Source: Desmodus rotundus (taxonomy: Eukaryota; Chordata; Mammalia; Chiroptera; Phyllostomidae). From it: DNA of 64,000 nt. The stretch spans positions 15,351,680-15,415,679 of the forward strand of contig NC_071391.1 in the NCBI RefSeq assembly GCF_022682495.2, read 5' to 3'. A program made the translations under genes and the position numbers. Below the pieces are notes generated by a model that saw only the letters and a program-made list of their open reading frames with translations, was not told the origin of the DNA and searched no databases. How positions within the stretch are numbered: position 1 is the stretch's first letter; the number at the start of each line of letters is the position of its first letter. Positions 26,101 through 37,825 of the stretch are shown here, in pieces.

Positions 26101-26896
26101 CCAAGCTGCCGATACATCACCCCGAACTGGTAACAAGAACAAGGCTCGAGGCCGTTAGGAGAGAAATGACCGGGGCTCTATCCAGAAAGCAAGGACAGAG
26201 GTTGGGTGCAGCGCAGTCAGGAGGAAGATGAAGGTAAGCCCCTCAGGATCTACTAGGGAAAGACTATTGGAAATCCTATAGGAGCTGCTGCCACCAATGC
26301 ACAATTTTCGTTAATTACCTCAATTGTGGCTGTTATCCCCTTAATGAGAAACACAACTTCACTTCTAAGCAGGCAGTGAGGCTGGAAGAAAGCTGAAACC
26401 TGAAAATCAGCAGATACAGGGCTGCGTGCAGCCCTTACTATTGAAATTAAGCCACATCCAAAACACAGGGGGAGGACTCCAAATAGCTTCAGACAGCAGC
26501 CAGGCAGGCAGGGCCCTCACCAGACACCGGACGGACGCTCTCCTGACTCGTCAAGAGGCCCAAATCCCAAGTTCTCATTTCAATAACATAAGAAAATAAA
26601 CACGGGGCTTATTTATAGCACAGGAAAGAGACTGGGGCAAAAGAACCGCTCATTCGGTAATCCGCCCTGACGCGGCCAGATAGGATCCAGACCCCCAAGC
26701 TCTCTGGTAACAGAAATAGGGGCCGGAAGAGGGCTGGCCGCCAGCGTCATCAGGTACAATCTGGCAAAGGCCCTGGTTAAGAGACAGAGAAGCGATCTGA
26801 TACGTCGTTCCATCTCATCAACCATTCCTGGTAGAGGAATCTAAGGCATGGCAGCGGACTCCCAAGGCCAAGGCTGGGCAAGGGCACAACTCAAGG

Positions 26897-26980
26897 GAAG
26901 GTGCTATGAGAAGAGGAAATGAAAAAAATCCTTGCATCCTCTAGGCACCGAGGAAGATGGTGTTAATGAATACTCATTTG
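26897..26980 (+). repeat. duplicated segment, copy B (no MITE)
   Basis: GGAAGGTGCTATGAGAAGAG, TCCTTGCATCCTCTAGGC and GATGGTGTTAATGAATACTC match copy A with a few changes. TCTAGGC occurs once here and is not interrupted, so this copy shows the pre-insertion state of the hAT target. Confidence 0.75.
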
Positions 26981-27059
26981 CAGCTGGGACTAAAACTTAC
27001 GTGTGTGGCTTCTTCTGCCGCTAACAGGCTCACACCACCTCCCACAGCTCAAAGACTGC

Positions 27060-27200
27060 CACTAGAGTCGGGGCTCCTTGAGATCGGGGACAGTGTCTGG
27101 TTCAATTCTATCTCCTGGATCTAGCACAGAGCCTTGCAAAGAGTGTATTTTGATGAATGAATGAACAATCAGAAAAGCTGAATGACTGAATAAATGCTCT
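27060..27200 (+). mobile_element. L2 LINE 3'-end relic
   Basis: The string GGGGCTCCTTGAGATCGGGG ACAGTGTCTGG, then CTAGCACAGAGCCTTGCAAA and a terminal TGAATGAATGAAC is the canonical end of L2. It is about 140 bp. Confidence 0.7.
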
Positions 27201-27343
27201 TACCTCACCTGGATCAGTGACTAGCTGGCTGTTCTTCAGCTGTGATTACCAGAAAGCCAGATGTTCCCGGAGTTTATCCCTGGGTTTAGCAGCTAATGAT
27301 ATACATTGGCAGCTATACGTGAAAGCCCAAATAGATAGGCGGA

Positions 27344-27672
27344 CGATCCTTGACTTACGACAGGGTTACGTCCTGATGAAACCACAGGAAGTTGAAAACA
27401 TCGTTGTCAAAAATGCATTTAATACACCTAACCTACTGATTATCATAGCTGAGCCGAGCCTACCTTAAGTGAGTTCGGGACACTTACAGTGGCCTACGGT
27501 AGGGCGAAACCACCTTGCTGCCACCCGGCTCCACATGGCAGTATGGTCCTGCATACCACTAGCCTGGGAAGACCAAAGTCCAAAATGTGGAGTATGGTTT
27601 CTACCGAGTGCATAGGAATCCCACACCATGATGGAGTTGAAAAATGTTAAGTCGATGGCAAGGCTCGACATG
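27344..27672. mobile_element. non-autonomous DNA transposon, probably Tc1/mariner-like
   Basis: The left part is CCTTGACTTACGACAGGGTT ACGTCC, then ATGCATTTAATACACCTAAC and GCCTACCTTAAG. The right part is 'GGTTTCTACCGAGTGCATAG' and 'GTTAAGTCGATGGCAAGG'. The GACTTACGAC and GTTAAGTCG words at the ends are inverted. I recognise the pattern of an old mammalian DNA transposon but not the exact family. No transposase frame remains. Confidence 0.6.
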
Positions 27673-27772
27673 GAGGCATAAACTGGCGGGTGGCCCGGAT
27701 CTGAGGCGGATGGGTTCCGGTCCCTGCTCTGTTGGCAACTCTCACCCACAGGCAGCGACCAAGAGGCTGTGC

Positions 27773-27965
27773 CAGGGGTGTCCAACCTTTTGGCATCTCT
27801 GGGCCATACTAGAAGAAGAGTTGTCTTGGGCCACACATTAAATACACAAACACTAATGAAAACTGATGAGCAAAAAACTGTAAATTGACGATTTTGTGTA
27901 GGGCCTCATTCACAGCCATCCTGGGCTGCATGCAGCCCATGGGCCGCAGGTTGGACACCCTTCTA
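27773..27965. mobile_element. hAT-type non-autonomous DNA transposon
   Basis: The left terminus CAGGGGTGTCCAACCTTTTG and the right terminus GCAGGTTGGACACCCTT are inverted repeats. The interior contains TTGTCTTGGGCCACACATTA and 'GGGCTGCATGCAGCCCATGG'. It resembles Charlie-like MER1-group elements. No clear 8-bp duplication was found. Confidence 0.75.
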
Positions 27966-30900
27966 GTGTAGACAAATGGTACTTTGCTGAGGGAAGCTCT
28001 AGCAGACAGGTACCTCTTGAAAACCACCTAGTCATCTTTCCCCTTCTTTGTCTTCCACCTGACAGCTGAGCCCTTCAGGGGGACTGGGAAGAAACGCAAT
28101 CAGAGGCCCAACCAGTTGGGGGGGAAGAAAAAGTTCTACCCCCCAAAAGGCTGTATATTTGAGGAAACAAAATGCCAGACACAGGAGATTGCTGCTCACC
28201 GTTTTCTCGAAAGGGAAAGAGGCCTAGAAAGAGGCCCTGGGAGAGGGGGTCAGACTCTCCCATCATCTTCCCTGTGTTGCCAGCAACGGTGAGCCTGACG
28301 TTAAAATCACAGCACAAAGTTGCCTGTACAGACCCACACACCCTCCCCGGGAACCTGAAGTCACAGAGCCTGAAGCTGGGGACCCCAAGAGTCCGTTTAA
28401 TAGAGGTGGAAGACAAGCTGTGAGTTGAGCTTAGAGTGCACCATCCTAGCGAGACGGGAGGGGTCCTGCCCGCCTCGCTCTCCACACCAGGAGAAGCTCC
28501 CTGAAGCCGGTTTGGAGGGTCAGAGTAGGCATGGTTGGCATCACGGGGCCAAAAGCTTTTCTGGATTTCACTCAGGAGCAGAAAATGGTGAGGATCCAAA
28601 CTGGCCGAGGATGGGAGCCCCAGGGCCTGGAACAGGGCTCTGGGGCGAGGGGAGCAGACGGGCCCACAGGTTTCCTGTGCCTCCAGGCCCCGCAGTGGAA
28701 AGCTCAAGTGGCTTCCAAAGCCTTCCTGGATGGCAGCGGCCTGCCAACACCGTTAGGCTGCTGCCAGGACTGCTTCTCAGGAAGTGGCTTGAAGAGGCCT
28801 GGGGCCAGTTTAGCACTCTGTCTCTGCCTCTCTGTGCCAGGCAGGGCTGCTTGGCGAACAGCCTGCTGTGGCTTCTGCTGCTGTAACAGCGTACCTGGGC
28901 CAAGAGGAATGGAAAAAACAGCCTGCCCAAAAAAGAAGCTACTGTCCCTAAAGCAAAAGAAACCCACCAGGCTCAGGATGGGTGGTTGATGGGAACCCTC
29001 TAACATCCCAGATCTTTCCTCTCTCAGCTGGGTTCCCACGGATCTTCAACCACAGAGCCAGGCAGAGTCCCAACAGCACCGCCCCACTTCCCAAGCCCAG
29101 TCTCTGCTTTACCTACTTAATGCTACCTTGGCTGAAAACCATCACAAAGGGTCTGGGATTTTAACCCAGCAGTCACATCTTTATAACTTGTGGCCAAAAA
29201 CCTGCTACTTTCAGTGGTGAAAATACTCTACACTCCACTCAGAGACTACCTTCCTAGGAAGCAGCTGAAACCTGCTAGTATCAGGGGATTAGTACCAATT
29301 CCTTTGGCGAATGAGAGCAGAGAGGCAGCTTGCCTCTTCCAGCTCCCAGTCCTGATCAGTACAGGCCAGTGTGAAGGTCACGGCTTCCCAAAGGCAGCAG
29401 AGAAGCTGTGCCCTGGGAACTGCGGGTCTGAAGCCCAGCAGGAGGCACGCAAGGCTGTGGCGGGAAGCCAGGGTTGTCAGAGTTTTGAGCCATGACGCTG
29501 AAGAAGAAGAGACAGTATAGCATCACATACAGGAAAGGACCAGAGGTTCTGAGAACAGAAATTGGTATTTTCCTCTTTAATTTTCCCAGAAAAGGAGGTT
29601 CCTGCCTAACCAGGTGAGGCTTGGTAAAATCCATGAGCTGAGAACATGAACAGCTATCCGATGTTAGCCCGCACGCAAAACCTTGTCTCCCACCTTGCAC
29701 CCCAAGCGAGCCCCTCTGCGGGGCAAAGGCAGGCGGCCGACTGCACACACCTGGGCCAGGACCGGCTCAGGTTCATCTTCTGGACAGGCCAGTAGGATGC
29801 AACTTCCCAAAATAGGTTTCTTAATCTAAAACCAGCTGTTGTCTGCTGTGGGCCAGGACATGCTATTTTAATTAGCACTATCGTTCCGCTTCTGAAACCC
29901 CAGACGCTATGGCACCCCAAAGGCAGAGGATCCTAACCCGGGCTCACGGGGGGAGGCAAGCCCCATGGTGAGCAGCTCAGAAATACCCTAACAAGGGGGT
30001 GGCGTTGCTGGTCCCCTCCGGATCCCCAAATCCTGGTCTCTGCCCACATTCCTGTCCTGAATTTCCCCACAGCCTACCAACCTGTCCGCTCACAGGAGAC
30101 TTGGGTTAATCTGAAGTGCCTTGGATATAATACTCATTCTATAATATAAATTCTTATATGCTATGTCATAAGATCTAATCCCCAATATTTCTGGGGGTAG
30201 TGAGGTACTTGAAATGGAGCTTTAACACCCTTAGAGAGCCAATGACTCCTAAGATGATATAATCACATTAACACAGCTTCCCCAGGGTTCTCAAAGATCT
30301 CAGGTTAAAGAGTTCCTTTTCCAGGTGAGGGGATTAAGGAGTACAAATAGGTATGCAGGAAGGTTTGAAAATAAAGAAAAAATGCGCCTTTGGGAGGGAG
30401 ACCTGGACGAGAAGCCAGTCAGTCACTCAGGCAGTGCGTTCAGTGGTGTGAAAAGGGCAGATGCAGCGGAAGCGGCCAGGCCGAGGTGAGAGAATTGAGG
30501 GTGATGTAACACAGACATAAATGACGTCAGCACAGTTCTTGGCTGTGAGCAGGGACTTAAATGGGAGGCTCTACCCCTCTATCTGCCCCAGATTTGAACA
30601 CAAGCTAGAGAACCCCCAAAACAGTACCGTTTGTTTCAGCTACTGGTATCTGGGTGACCAAAAAATCACTTCCTCTTGGTTTCAGTCATACTGTCCCCAG
30701 TGTTAGGAATATGAGACCCGAATGCCTTCCCACACACCCCACTGCCTAGTGTGTACTTATCCGAACCAGAAGTACTTGTTGAGCACTGTGTTTGCAGCTG
30801 CACGGTGCTGAACGAGTCGCAGCTCCAGCGTCCGCCTCCGCAAAACGAATGGGCTGAGTGAGATGGGCCCTCGGCCCTTCGACCTGTACCTGTCCACGGC

Positions 30901-31954
30901 TCCACCACTCCCTAACCTGAAAGATGAAGCCCTCGTGGTTCGCCCTTCCAAATTTACTACTTCTGAAATTTTTCTTTGACTTCCCAAAATCTGTCAGAAC
31001 ACATGTGAAGTGATTCTTGTTAAAATGACAAGTTTAAAAACTACAGCGTAGTAACTGCTCACCTTCACGTCACTCAACGGAACAATGGGAGGGTATTAGT
31101 GACTGAGACTGGCACACAACGAGGTTTCAGTAATGACATCCATATTCCAAGCTAACTGTTACGGATTTTGTGTTCTGGGGACGTATGTTATGGCTAAAGC
31201 CCAAACTGTGGCTAATCTTAATATTAGAGCCAGATAAATCTGTTTTGAATCCATAACATCTAACATTTGCCAGAGTAGATTTGTTCATCAACTGGGCTTA
31301 AAGAGGTATAATTCACACATGTGCAGTATTACTAAATGCTGAAATTTAACGATTTAAATATACCAGCAACTATTGCAAAGCAGTTGTTACAGCAGCATTT
31401 AACATTAGCCAGAACCTCCCTGGCTAATGTTACGTTTATACCAAAAGAATGAGGGAAATTTTGGCGTCCCCTTGGGGTGGGGTCACGTCTCCCTCAACAT
31501 TTACAGCACGGTGCTTGCTAGAGCAACTCGGTGCGCGGCTCTCAGAGGTCGACTGGACCCAGTAAGGCAACAGACAAAACCTTTGGAGGTTTTGGGACAC
31601 CCCTTCCCTTAGAATGTTCAGTTCGGGGAGCTGACTCTGCTTGACGCACGTCCCTCCCGGCCGTGTCTTCCCACGTGTGGGCAGTAGACCGGAGTTGCGG
31701 CCAGAAGGAGGAGGTAAATATACAAAAGAGGAAAGATGCTCCGCAGACCACCAATAATCAATGTTCTAGACATGGTAGAAAAAGGAATAAAAAATAATTT
31801 TAATCATATCAAAAAAGCCAAACGGAACAGGAATACTTCATGGGGCGCAGAGGGTCCCGAAGCAGCAGCCGATGCCCCCCTGTGTGCGAGTCCAGCATCC
31901 AGGCCCTGAGCCCACAGGGTGGGCAGGAGCAGGGGCACAGCTGTGAGCATGTGG

Positions 31955-32538
31955 GGCCGAGTTCATTCTTCTATTATTTATTAATGACGCTGTTACTTTC
32001 CACACAGACAACGGTAAACACGCTTTTGCCCCACGCTGCCTATCAAATCCCACTATGATTGGATTCTGCACCAAATTTTGGCTTGGCTTTTCCTCCAAAG
32101 AACTCATTGATTTGAAGTAACTAAAAGTGAGATATGGGTATCTCTTCCATGGTTCCCCAAATCTAAAATGGGCTGTAGGTTTCTCGCCTCAGCAGTTTTC
32201 CAGTGACGTTTCCTTTCAGACTGTGATGCCAGAATTGGACACGAAGGAGCCTGAGCTGGACGCAGACCTGGAGCACGCCACCAAGGCCTCCACCGGCACA
32301 CGTGACGAGAAGCCGCCGGAGATCGCAGGAAGCACTGGGGCTAGGAGGCACAGCTCAAGGGCCCTAGACAGTCTCCTGAGGTTCCTGTTCTTGAGGAATT
32401 AGGTCAGGGGGGTGTATGCCAAGATCCAGCATGTCAATCTTCCACCCTCGAGTCCCCACCCTGGTATCAAAGCGCTGGGGAGGCCGTGTTCTCTTCCTTT
32501 GTCCAAGCCGAACATTCAGACCTCCACCCGCGGCGGGT
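31955..32538 (-). other. EXT2: EXT2 3' untranslated region
   Basis: It extends from the stop codon to the first AATAAA on the minus strand, about 560 bp downstream. It contains no recognised repeat. Plus-strand frames here are random. The end point is inferred. Confidence 0.6.
31977..31982 (-). terminator. EXT2: EXT2 polyadenylation signal (candidate)
   Basis: The minus strand reads CATTAATAAATAATAG, with AATAAA at 31982-31977. A weaker ATTAAA lies further on at 31804-31799. Cleavage would be expected at about 31945-31967. Confidence 0.55.
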
Positions 32539-32781
<243 letters not shown>

Positions 32782-33944
32782 TCAACAGCAACAGAAGAAA
32801 TCCAAGTAGCCCCAGCCCGCTCCCAGGTTCTCAAAAAGGTTGGAAGGGTGTGGACACAAGACGTGATGAGGGTGGGGGGGGGTACTCTGACTATTAGTTC
32901 AGCGGGAGAAAGTGAACAGGGAATGCTGTTTGGAGGGCCTGCAGAGGTCAGATACCTCTTCCCCTCCCCCTGAAATTCCAGTCATTCTTCCAGATCAGTA
33001 CAAGCAGGCCTCAAACCAAGGTGGATTAGCTGCCAACATTCTTAACCCCATCTCTGCCAGCTGAAGAGAGGCAAACGGCGGAAAGGAAAAAGCCGCTTGG
33101 ATCTGAGCTTTAGCTTACTGCAGTTTAACAGGCATGAGGTGGCTTTTACCCACAGAGTAATGGAAGGCGAAAGAACCTAATGGGGGTGGTGAACCTCAAC
33201 TTCAAACAATAAACACTTGGTCCATTCACCCCACATTTGCTGGAGGCCTGTAAGTGACAAGCTCTGCTGTGAAAGCTGAAGTTCCCATAGAACAGCTTCC
33301 ATAATCTGAGCCACTTCCATGTCGGAACCAGCAGCAACAACCAAGTTGGTGACAGAACAGCTCAGCACTGCTGGAGGAGGGGAGAGTCAGTTTCCTTCCC
33401 CTACTCCCCCCCAAGCCTGGTGAGCAACTTCCTAGGAGGTGAGCAGGTCAGGTACCTTGGCGGGAAACGGTTCTGGTCAATCAGGCCAAGTGACTGTGAC
33501 AGCTGGGTAATGAGGATGCTTCACCATCAGACCAGAGGGGAGTGACAAGCCTGTAAAAGCCGCTTTTGAAGATAAGGGGAGCTCAGGGACGGCTTCAGAA
33601 AGGTCAATAGCTCTCCTCAGTTAGGCCCATGGCACCGAGAGCCACAATAAGAACGAACTAATCAGAGGCAGAACCATTTACCAAGAGAGGGCTGAATTTC
33701 AAGACGCAGACCAGGAGCCTCGTCTGCCCTCAGAGGTACTGGAGGCTTTGTTTCAAAATTATTTTAATCAACAAGTATTTATTTGAGTACTTTGAGCTTT
33801 AGGAAGAAACCAACTGGTAAAGAAGCCAGTCATTATCATTTCTCTCCTCTTGGTCATTATGTTTCTAGGAAAATGTGTTTTGATCTCATTTTGAGCTCTT
33901 CTAGCTAGTAACATCGTGTTCACCAACCCCGCGAACCAACAGCT

Positions 33945-34145
33945 AATACTGTGTGTTAAGAGTGCTTTACGTGTGCCAGTAACCCATTTCATCCCCACAA
34001 CAGCCCCATGGGGCAGGTCCTACCGTCATTCCCTTTTTACATCGGGAAGACTGAGACACAAGAGGCTAAGTAACTTGTCCACACGTCAAGTAACGAGTGT
34101 AAGGCAGGGCCCAACCCAGGCGTTCCGGCTCCTCGGGCTAAAGTC
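33945..34145 (-). mobile_element. MIR SINE relic
   Basis: Reverse-complement MIR along nearly its full length: AGAGTGCTTTACGTGTGCCA, ATTTCATCCCCACAACAGCC, CCATGGGGCAGGTCCTACCG, CAAGAGGCTAAGTAACTTGT, then GGCAGGGCCCAACCCAGGCG. Confidence 0.8.
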
Positions 34146-34219
34146 TTAATTATGAGATGATACAAATTTATTTATTAACACAATTCTAGGGCCCAAGGGG
34201 GAGGGGCTGGAAATGAACA

Positions 34220-34450
34220 ACTGTTGAATACCAACTCCATGCCAATAATTTACATACATGACCATACTGATTCCTAAAAGTATCTCCTTGTATGCGCCCA
34301 AGGGTTGGGTTTCCAGCAGCTTCCCGAGGCGGGCTGAGAAACCAGGACAGAGAGGGTAAATACCCTGGCCAAGGACCAAGAACTGGAGCGTGGCGGAGCG
34401 GGGCTTCACCCGCACCTGCGCTGACGATGCGGCCTCTGCTCCTTCCGTCA
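34220..34450 (-). mobile_element. MIR SINE relic
   Basis: A second reverse-complement MIR just downstream: TTGAATACCAACTCCATGCC, AATAATTTACATACATGACC and ACAGAGAGGGTAAATACCCT GGCCAAGG. It is more diverged than its neighbour. Confidence 0.6.
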
Positions 34451-35499
34451 CACTCGGTCATAACTCGAAAGGAGCGGAGCGGCCCTCCTGCTGGCAGTCT
34501 TTTGAGACTCGGGAGGTAGTAGTCATAGGTTCCAAACTGAGGACAGATCGGGGAAAAAGACTAAGGAGTTTCAACGAAATGGCATGAAGCGAGCTTTGGA
34601 CAACAGCTCAAATAATGGGGTCAAGGCAGCAGCAAAGTCAAAGTTCTCCAAGGTCTTACTTTTGACAGTTGCTCTGCCTGTAATCATGTGCCGATTCCTC
34701 CAGTTTCCAGCTCTTATGCCTGTAGATTCTGGCCAGCAAAGCGCAGCTGTGCCCAGCACAGGGACCAGCAAGGAGGTATTAAAGAAGAATCATGGCTCTT
34801 GGCACAGCAGAGAGGCTCCGTGGCCCCCCGGAGAATACTGAGGACAATGTCTCCTCTGTAACTAGACCTGCCAACAGGCCTGGGCCACAGGCAAGAGGCC
34901 ACTGGGGCTCCGGCCAGCCTGACTTGTTGACAGCTGCCCCCGGCTAACCCAGGTTTAGTGAGTACTTCTTTCTCTCCACACAGCCTGCACTGGAGAAGTG
35001 GCTGGCCTGCTCTGAATGGTAAAGGTCCTGAACTCTCCTGCCAGGTACTGACAATGTTTCCTACTTTCTTTTCACACAGGGATCTGGGCTGGGAAACAGG
35101 TTAGGACAGATGAGAAGGTTGGCTTACTGCTGGTGGCCCACCTGAGTTGTTCTGTACGGTGTCCAGCTACCCTGTCAGAAACTGGTCCCCTGGGTTGGTT
35201 TTCTAATTGAGTATAAACAGGCTAAGAACTGCCAATATCTATCTCTAAAGTCTGGATGTATCTGGGAGGCGGGGGGAGAGAGAAAGGACCAATGGTTTTC
35301 TGTTTTCCTCTCAGACACATACAATTACCTTAAGTAACCAGGAGCCTTTAGGACTAATGCTGGGGAAATTGGGAAGGAAAAGAATTCTGCCTGGCACTGT
35401 GCTGTGAGCTTTCATGTACTATTACTTCAGTCACCAGCCTGTAATATAGTGTTTGGTACTAAGACACTCAATAAATATTTGTTGAACCAATGAATGGAT

Positions 35500-35650
35500 A
35501 CTGTGATTTGATAGCCATTAACATCCCCATTTTAGGAGATGAAAAGACTGAAGTTCAGATAAGGTAAGTCAACTTCCTTAAGTCAGACAGCTAACAGGTG
35601 GCCAACTCCTAACTTGAACAAAGAATGGCCTGAATCAAAGTACTATGTTC
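35500..35650 (-). mobile_element. MIR SINE relic
   Basis: ACATCCCCATTTTAGGAGAT, GAAAAGACTGAAGTTCAGAT, AAGTCAGACAGCTAACAGGT. It directly follows an ATAAATATTTGTTGAA(C) motif at 35470 from another ancient repeat end. Confidence 0.65.
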
Positions 35651-36329
35651 TTCTTCTTAAATAAATCAGTGCTTAAATTGGTCAAATCAGGTCAAATTCC
35701 CTTGACCTTATTGAAGTTATTGGTCGAAATGAGCAGTAACAAATTCTCCGGGTTCTTAAAGACATAACAGCAGATTCTGGACATGGATATAGGGTAGTAA
35801 AAGCTACTTTCCTGCACAGCTGAGGCTTCTGATTCTAGAACCCAAAGACAGAGTATATAAGCTTATTGAACCACAAAACCCAACATAAGGTCATAACTTG
35901 CAAAGTGGTTACTCCTTTCACTGTGGTGTGCAAAATGTGTATTCTGTAAAGGGAATCATTACAAAAATAAAACAAATGAATAATTCTACAGTTCAAACTC
36001 CGTCTCTTGTCTACACAAGATGGCTTAAACAGTGTCTTCTTCCCTCCCAATAAGTGCCTTATTTAATAATTCAGTGATCCAGATTAAAGACTGGATAATT
36101 TTACTCCCAGTTTCTAACTGATTTGAAGAACGACTCCTAACAAATTTCTCAAAAAGGCAGTCTAAATTCACTAACTCTCCTTCCTCACCACAGACTCACA
36201 TTCTATACCCTGGATCCCCACCAGTCTATGACATTATTTTTTTCAAAGTCACCAGAGACGTTTTCCCCAGGCTGCGGGTCCCCTGCTCCTCCCCTGCTCC
36301 GAGTACCGCAGAGCCCGGTTCTCTCCTGG

Positions 36330-37540
36330 CCTCTCCAGCGGTCACTCCTGTTTCCGGTAACTCATTCTGTCTCCTAAATGTCAGAATTCCTCAACATTCT
36401 GCCTTTGGCCTTTCTTTAGTCAATTGCCATCTCTGGGTAGATGTCTTCCAAATATCATTGTTTTAATCTTCTTTCTAGAGTTCTAGTCCCACACTTCCGA
36501 CTGCTTGCCCCGTATCTACACCTGCATACCCAGAGGGCAAAACCCCCAACTCAACGACCTTACTCCTCTCCAACTTCATCCACGATTAAAGTCTCTTCCC
36601 ATCCTCATTAATTACACCGTTAAAGGTACAACTATGCACCCCACCACCTCCCCTAACTACTGTCTCCTCCTGACTATATCATTTCCATTGTGAAAGGTAC
36701 CACCATTCTTTCTGACTGGAAGTTCTCTCTTCACTCCTCCATAACCTTCCCACACCTACCCAGTTGGACATGAGTTCTAGCACATCTTCTTTCGGGGGGG
36801 AAAAATCTCTTGCAATTTAATTCCTTCCTCCCTTTCCACACTCAATTTAGTTCATGCCTTCTGACTGTTCTTTCTTCAGTCTCTTCACCTTCGCTCCATC
36901 CTATGCACTACTTCCAACTTTATCTCAAAACAATACTTAGATGGAACTACTCCCCGTTGCATGGAAAGAACAGATTGGAAATACAGAAGGAAAAAAAAAA
37001 GCTACCCCCTATTCAAAAACCTCCTGTGGCTTACCACAGCCTGAGAAAAGACATTCAGGCTCCTTAATTGAGGATTCAAGGCAGTTCGGCACTAACAGGC
37101 CAGAACTCTATGCTCTAGCCAAATTGAACTTCTTAACTGCTTGCCAAATGCACCTTGAACTTGCTGACTGGCCCCTTTGATCATGCAGTTTCCCCTGCCT
37201 AGGATCTCCTCTTCTTCATTGGCTGGGATCCTAGTGACCTTTGAAGGCTCGCTTAAAACGCCATGTCTTTTACAAAATTATTCCTAAAAAAACAACCCAG
37301 CAAGAAGTCACTCCTCTTTCCTCTGATCAGTTACAACATTTTGAGTCTCCCTTATGGTTACTTAACTTGGATAAGTTGCCTATTCTATTTTCAAAAGCCT
37401 CTTTCCGATAGGAAGCCTCCGCCTCTACCTCGGTTATTTTCTTCAGTGTTCAGTAACTCTCTCTCACTGCACTGTAGTCTCTCTACTTTGATAATATCTC
37501 AGTGGTGCTAGAGAGGAGTTGTTTAGCCTTAGCATGAGCT
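36330..37540 (+). mobile_element. L2 LINE relic (long, diverged)
   Basis: Blocks in L2 order: CTCTGGGTAGATGTCTTCCA, a pyrimidine-rich ORF2 end, CCCTATTCAAAAACCTCCTG TGGC, CCTGCCTAGGATCTCCTCTT and CTTTGAAGGCTCGCTTAAAA. It probably holds more than one fragment. Borders are uncertain. Confidence 0.5.
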
Positions 37541-37726
37541 TCAAGGCCATTACCAGGTCAACTTCCCTCCCTACAATTTATTTCTTAGACCGTATCACCT
37601 CACTATTTTAACTTAGCCCAATCAATAACCAATAGCTCGATGCTATAAATTCTCCCCAAAACACAGACAATAGTGGTAGGCTTAAATAACAATTTCATGT
37701 ACCCCAACAGAACTATGTTTTGGGGT

Positions 37727-37825
37727 ACTACTCTGTCGAGGGCAGTGACAGCAGCTGTCATAGCTCATTGGCCTCTCTTCCCAATGAGCTATGACAGCTG
37801 CTGTCACTGCCCTCGACAGAGTAGT
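37727..37825. repeat. perfect 45-bp inverted repeat with 9-nt spacer
   Basis: Arms 37727-37771 and 37781-37825 are exact reverse complements (45 of 45), separated by CCTCTCTTC. The left arm starts ACTACTCTGTCGAGGGCAGT and ends AGCTCATTGG. Each arm also contains the short palindrome GACAGCAGCTGTC with a CAGCTG E-box. A further 9-bp stem (GTACCCCAA at 37699-37707, TTGGGGTAC at 37720-37728) abuts the left arm. It lies in the last EXT2 intron, so it would be transcribed with EXT2 as a long hairpin. It is not a repeat family I know. Confidence 0.97.

Larger units (their letters stand above)
18251..31954. other. ALX4-EXT2 intergenic region
   Basis: This region of 13.7 kb lies between two convergent genes. 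From left to right it holds a MIR (19840-20000), a shared ancient repeat (20265-20455), L2 (20660-21110), a VES SINE (21155-21368), an antisense L1 split by two VES copies (21530-24240), a long L2 (24300-25345), a hAT MITE (25869-26056) inside a duplicated segment, L2 (27060-27200), and two further DNA transposons (27344-27672 and 27773-27965). From 28,000 to 31,950 I see no named repeat and no exon. Some of its AT-richer pieces (30100-30380 and 31000-31420) could be conserved non-coding DNA. A TGACGTCA occurs at 30522-30529. Confidence 0.75.

Noticed and set aside
31838..32402. Possible extra gene between ALX4 and EXT2
   Set aside because: The frames lie in the EXT2 3'UTR and show no splice structure or homology.
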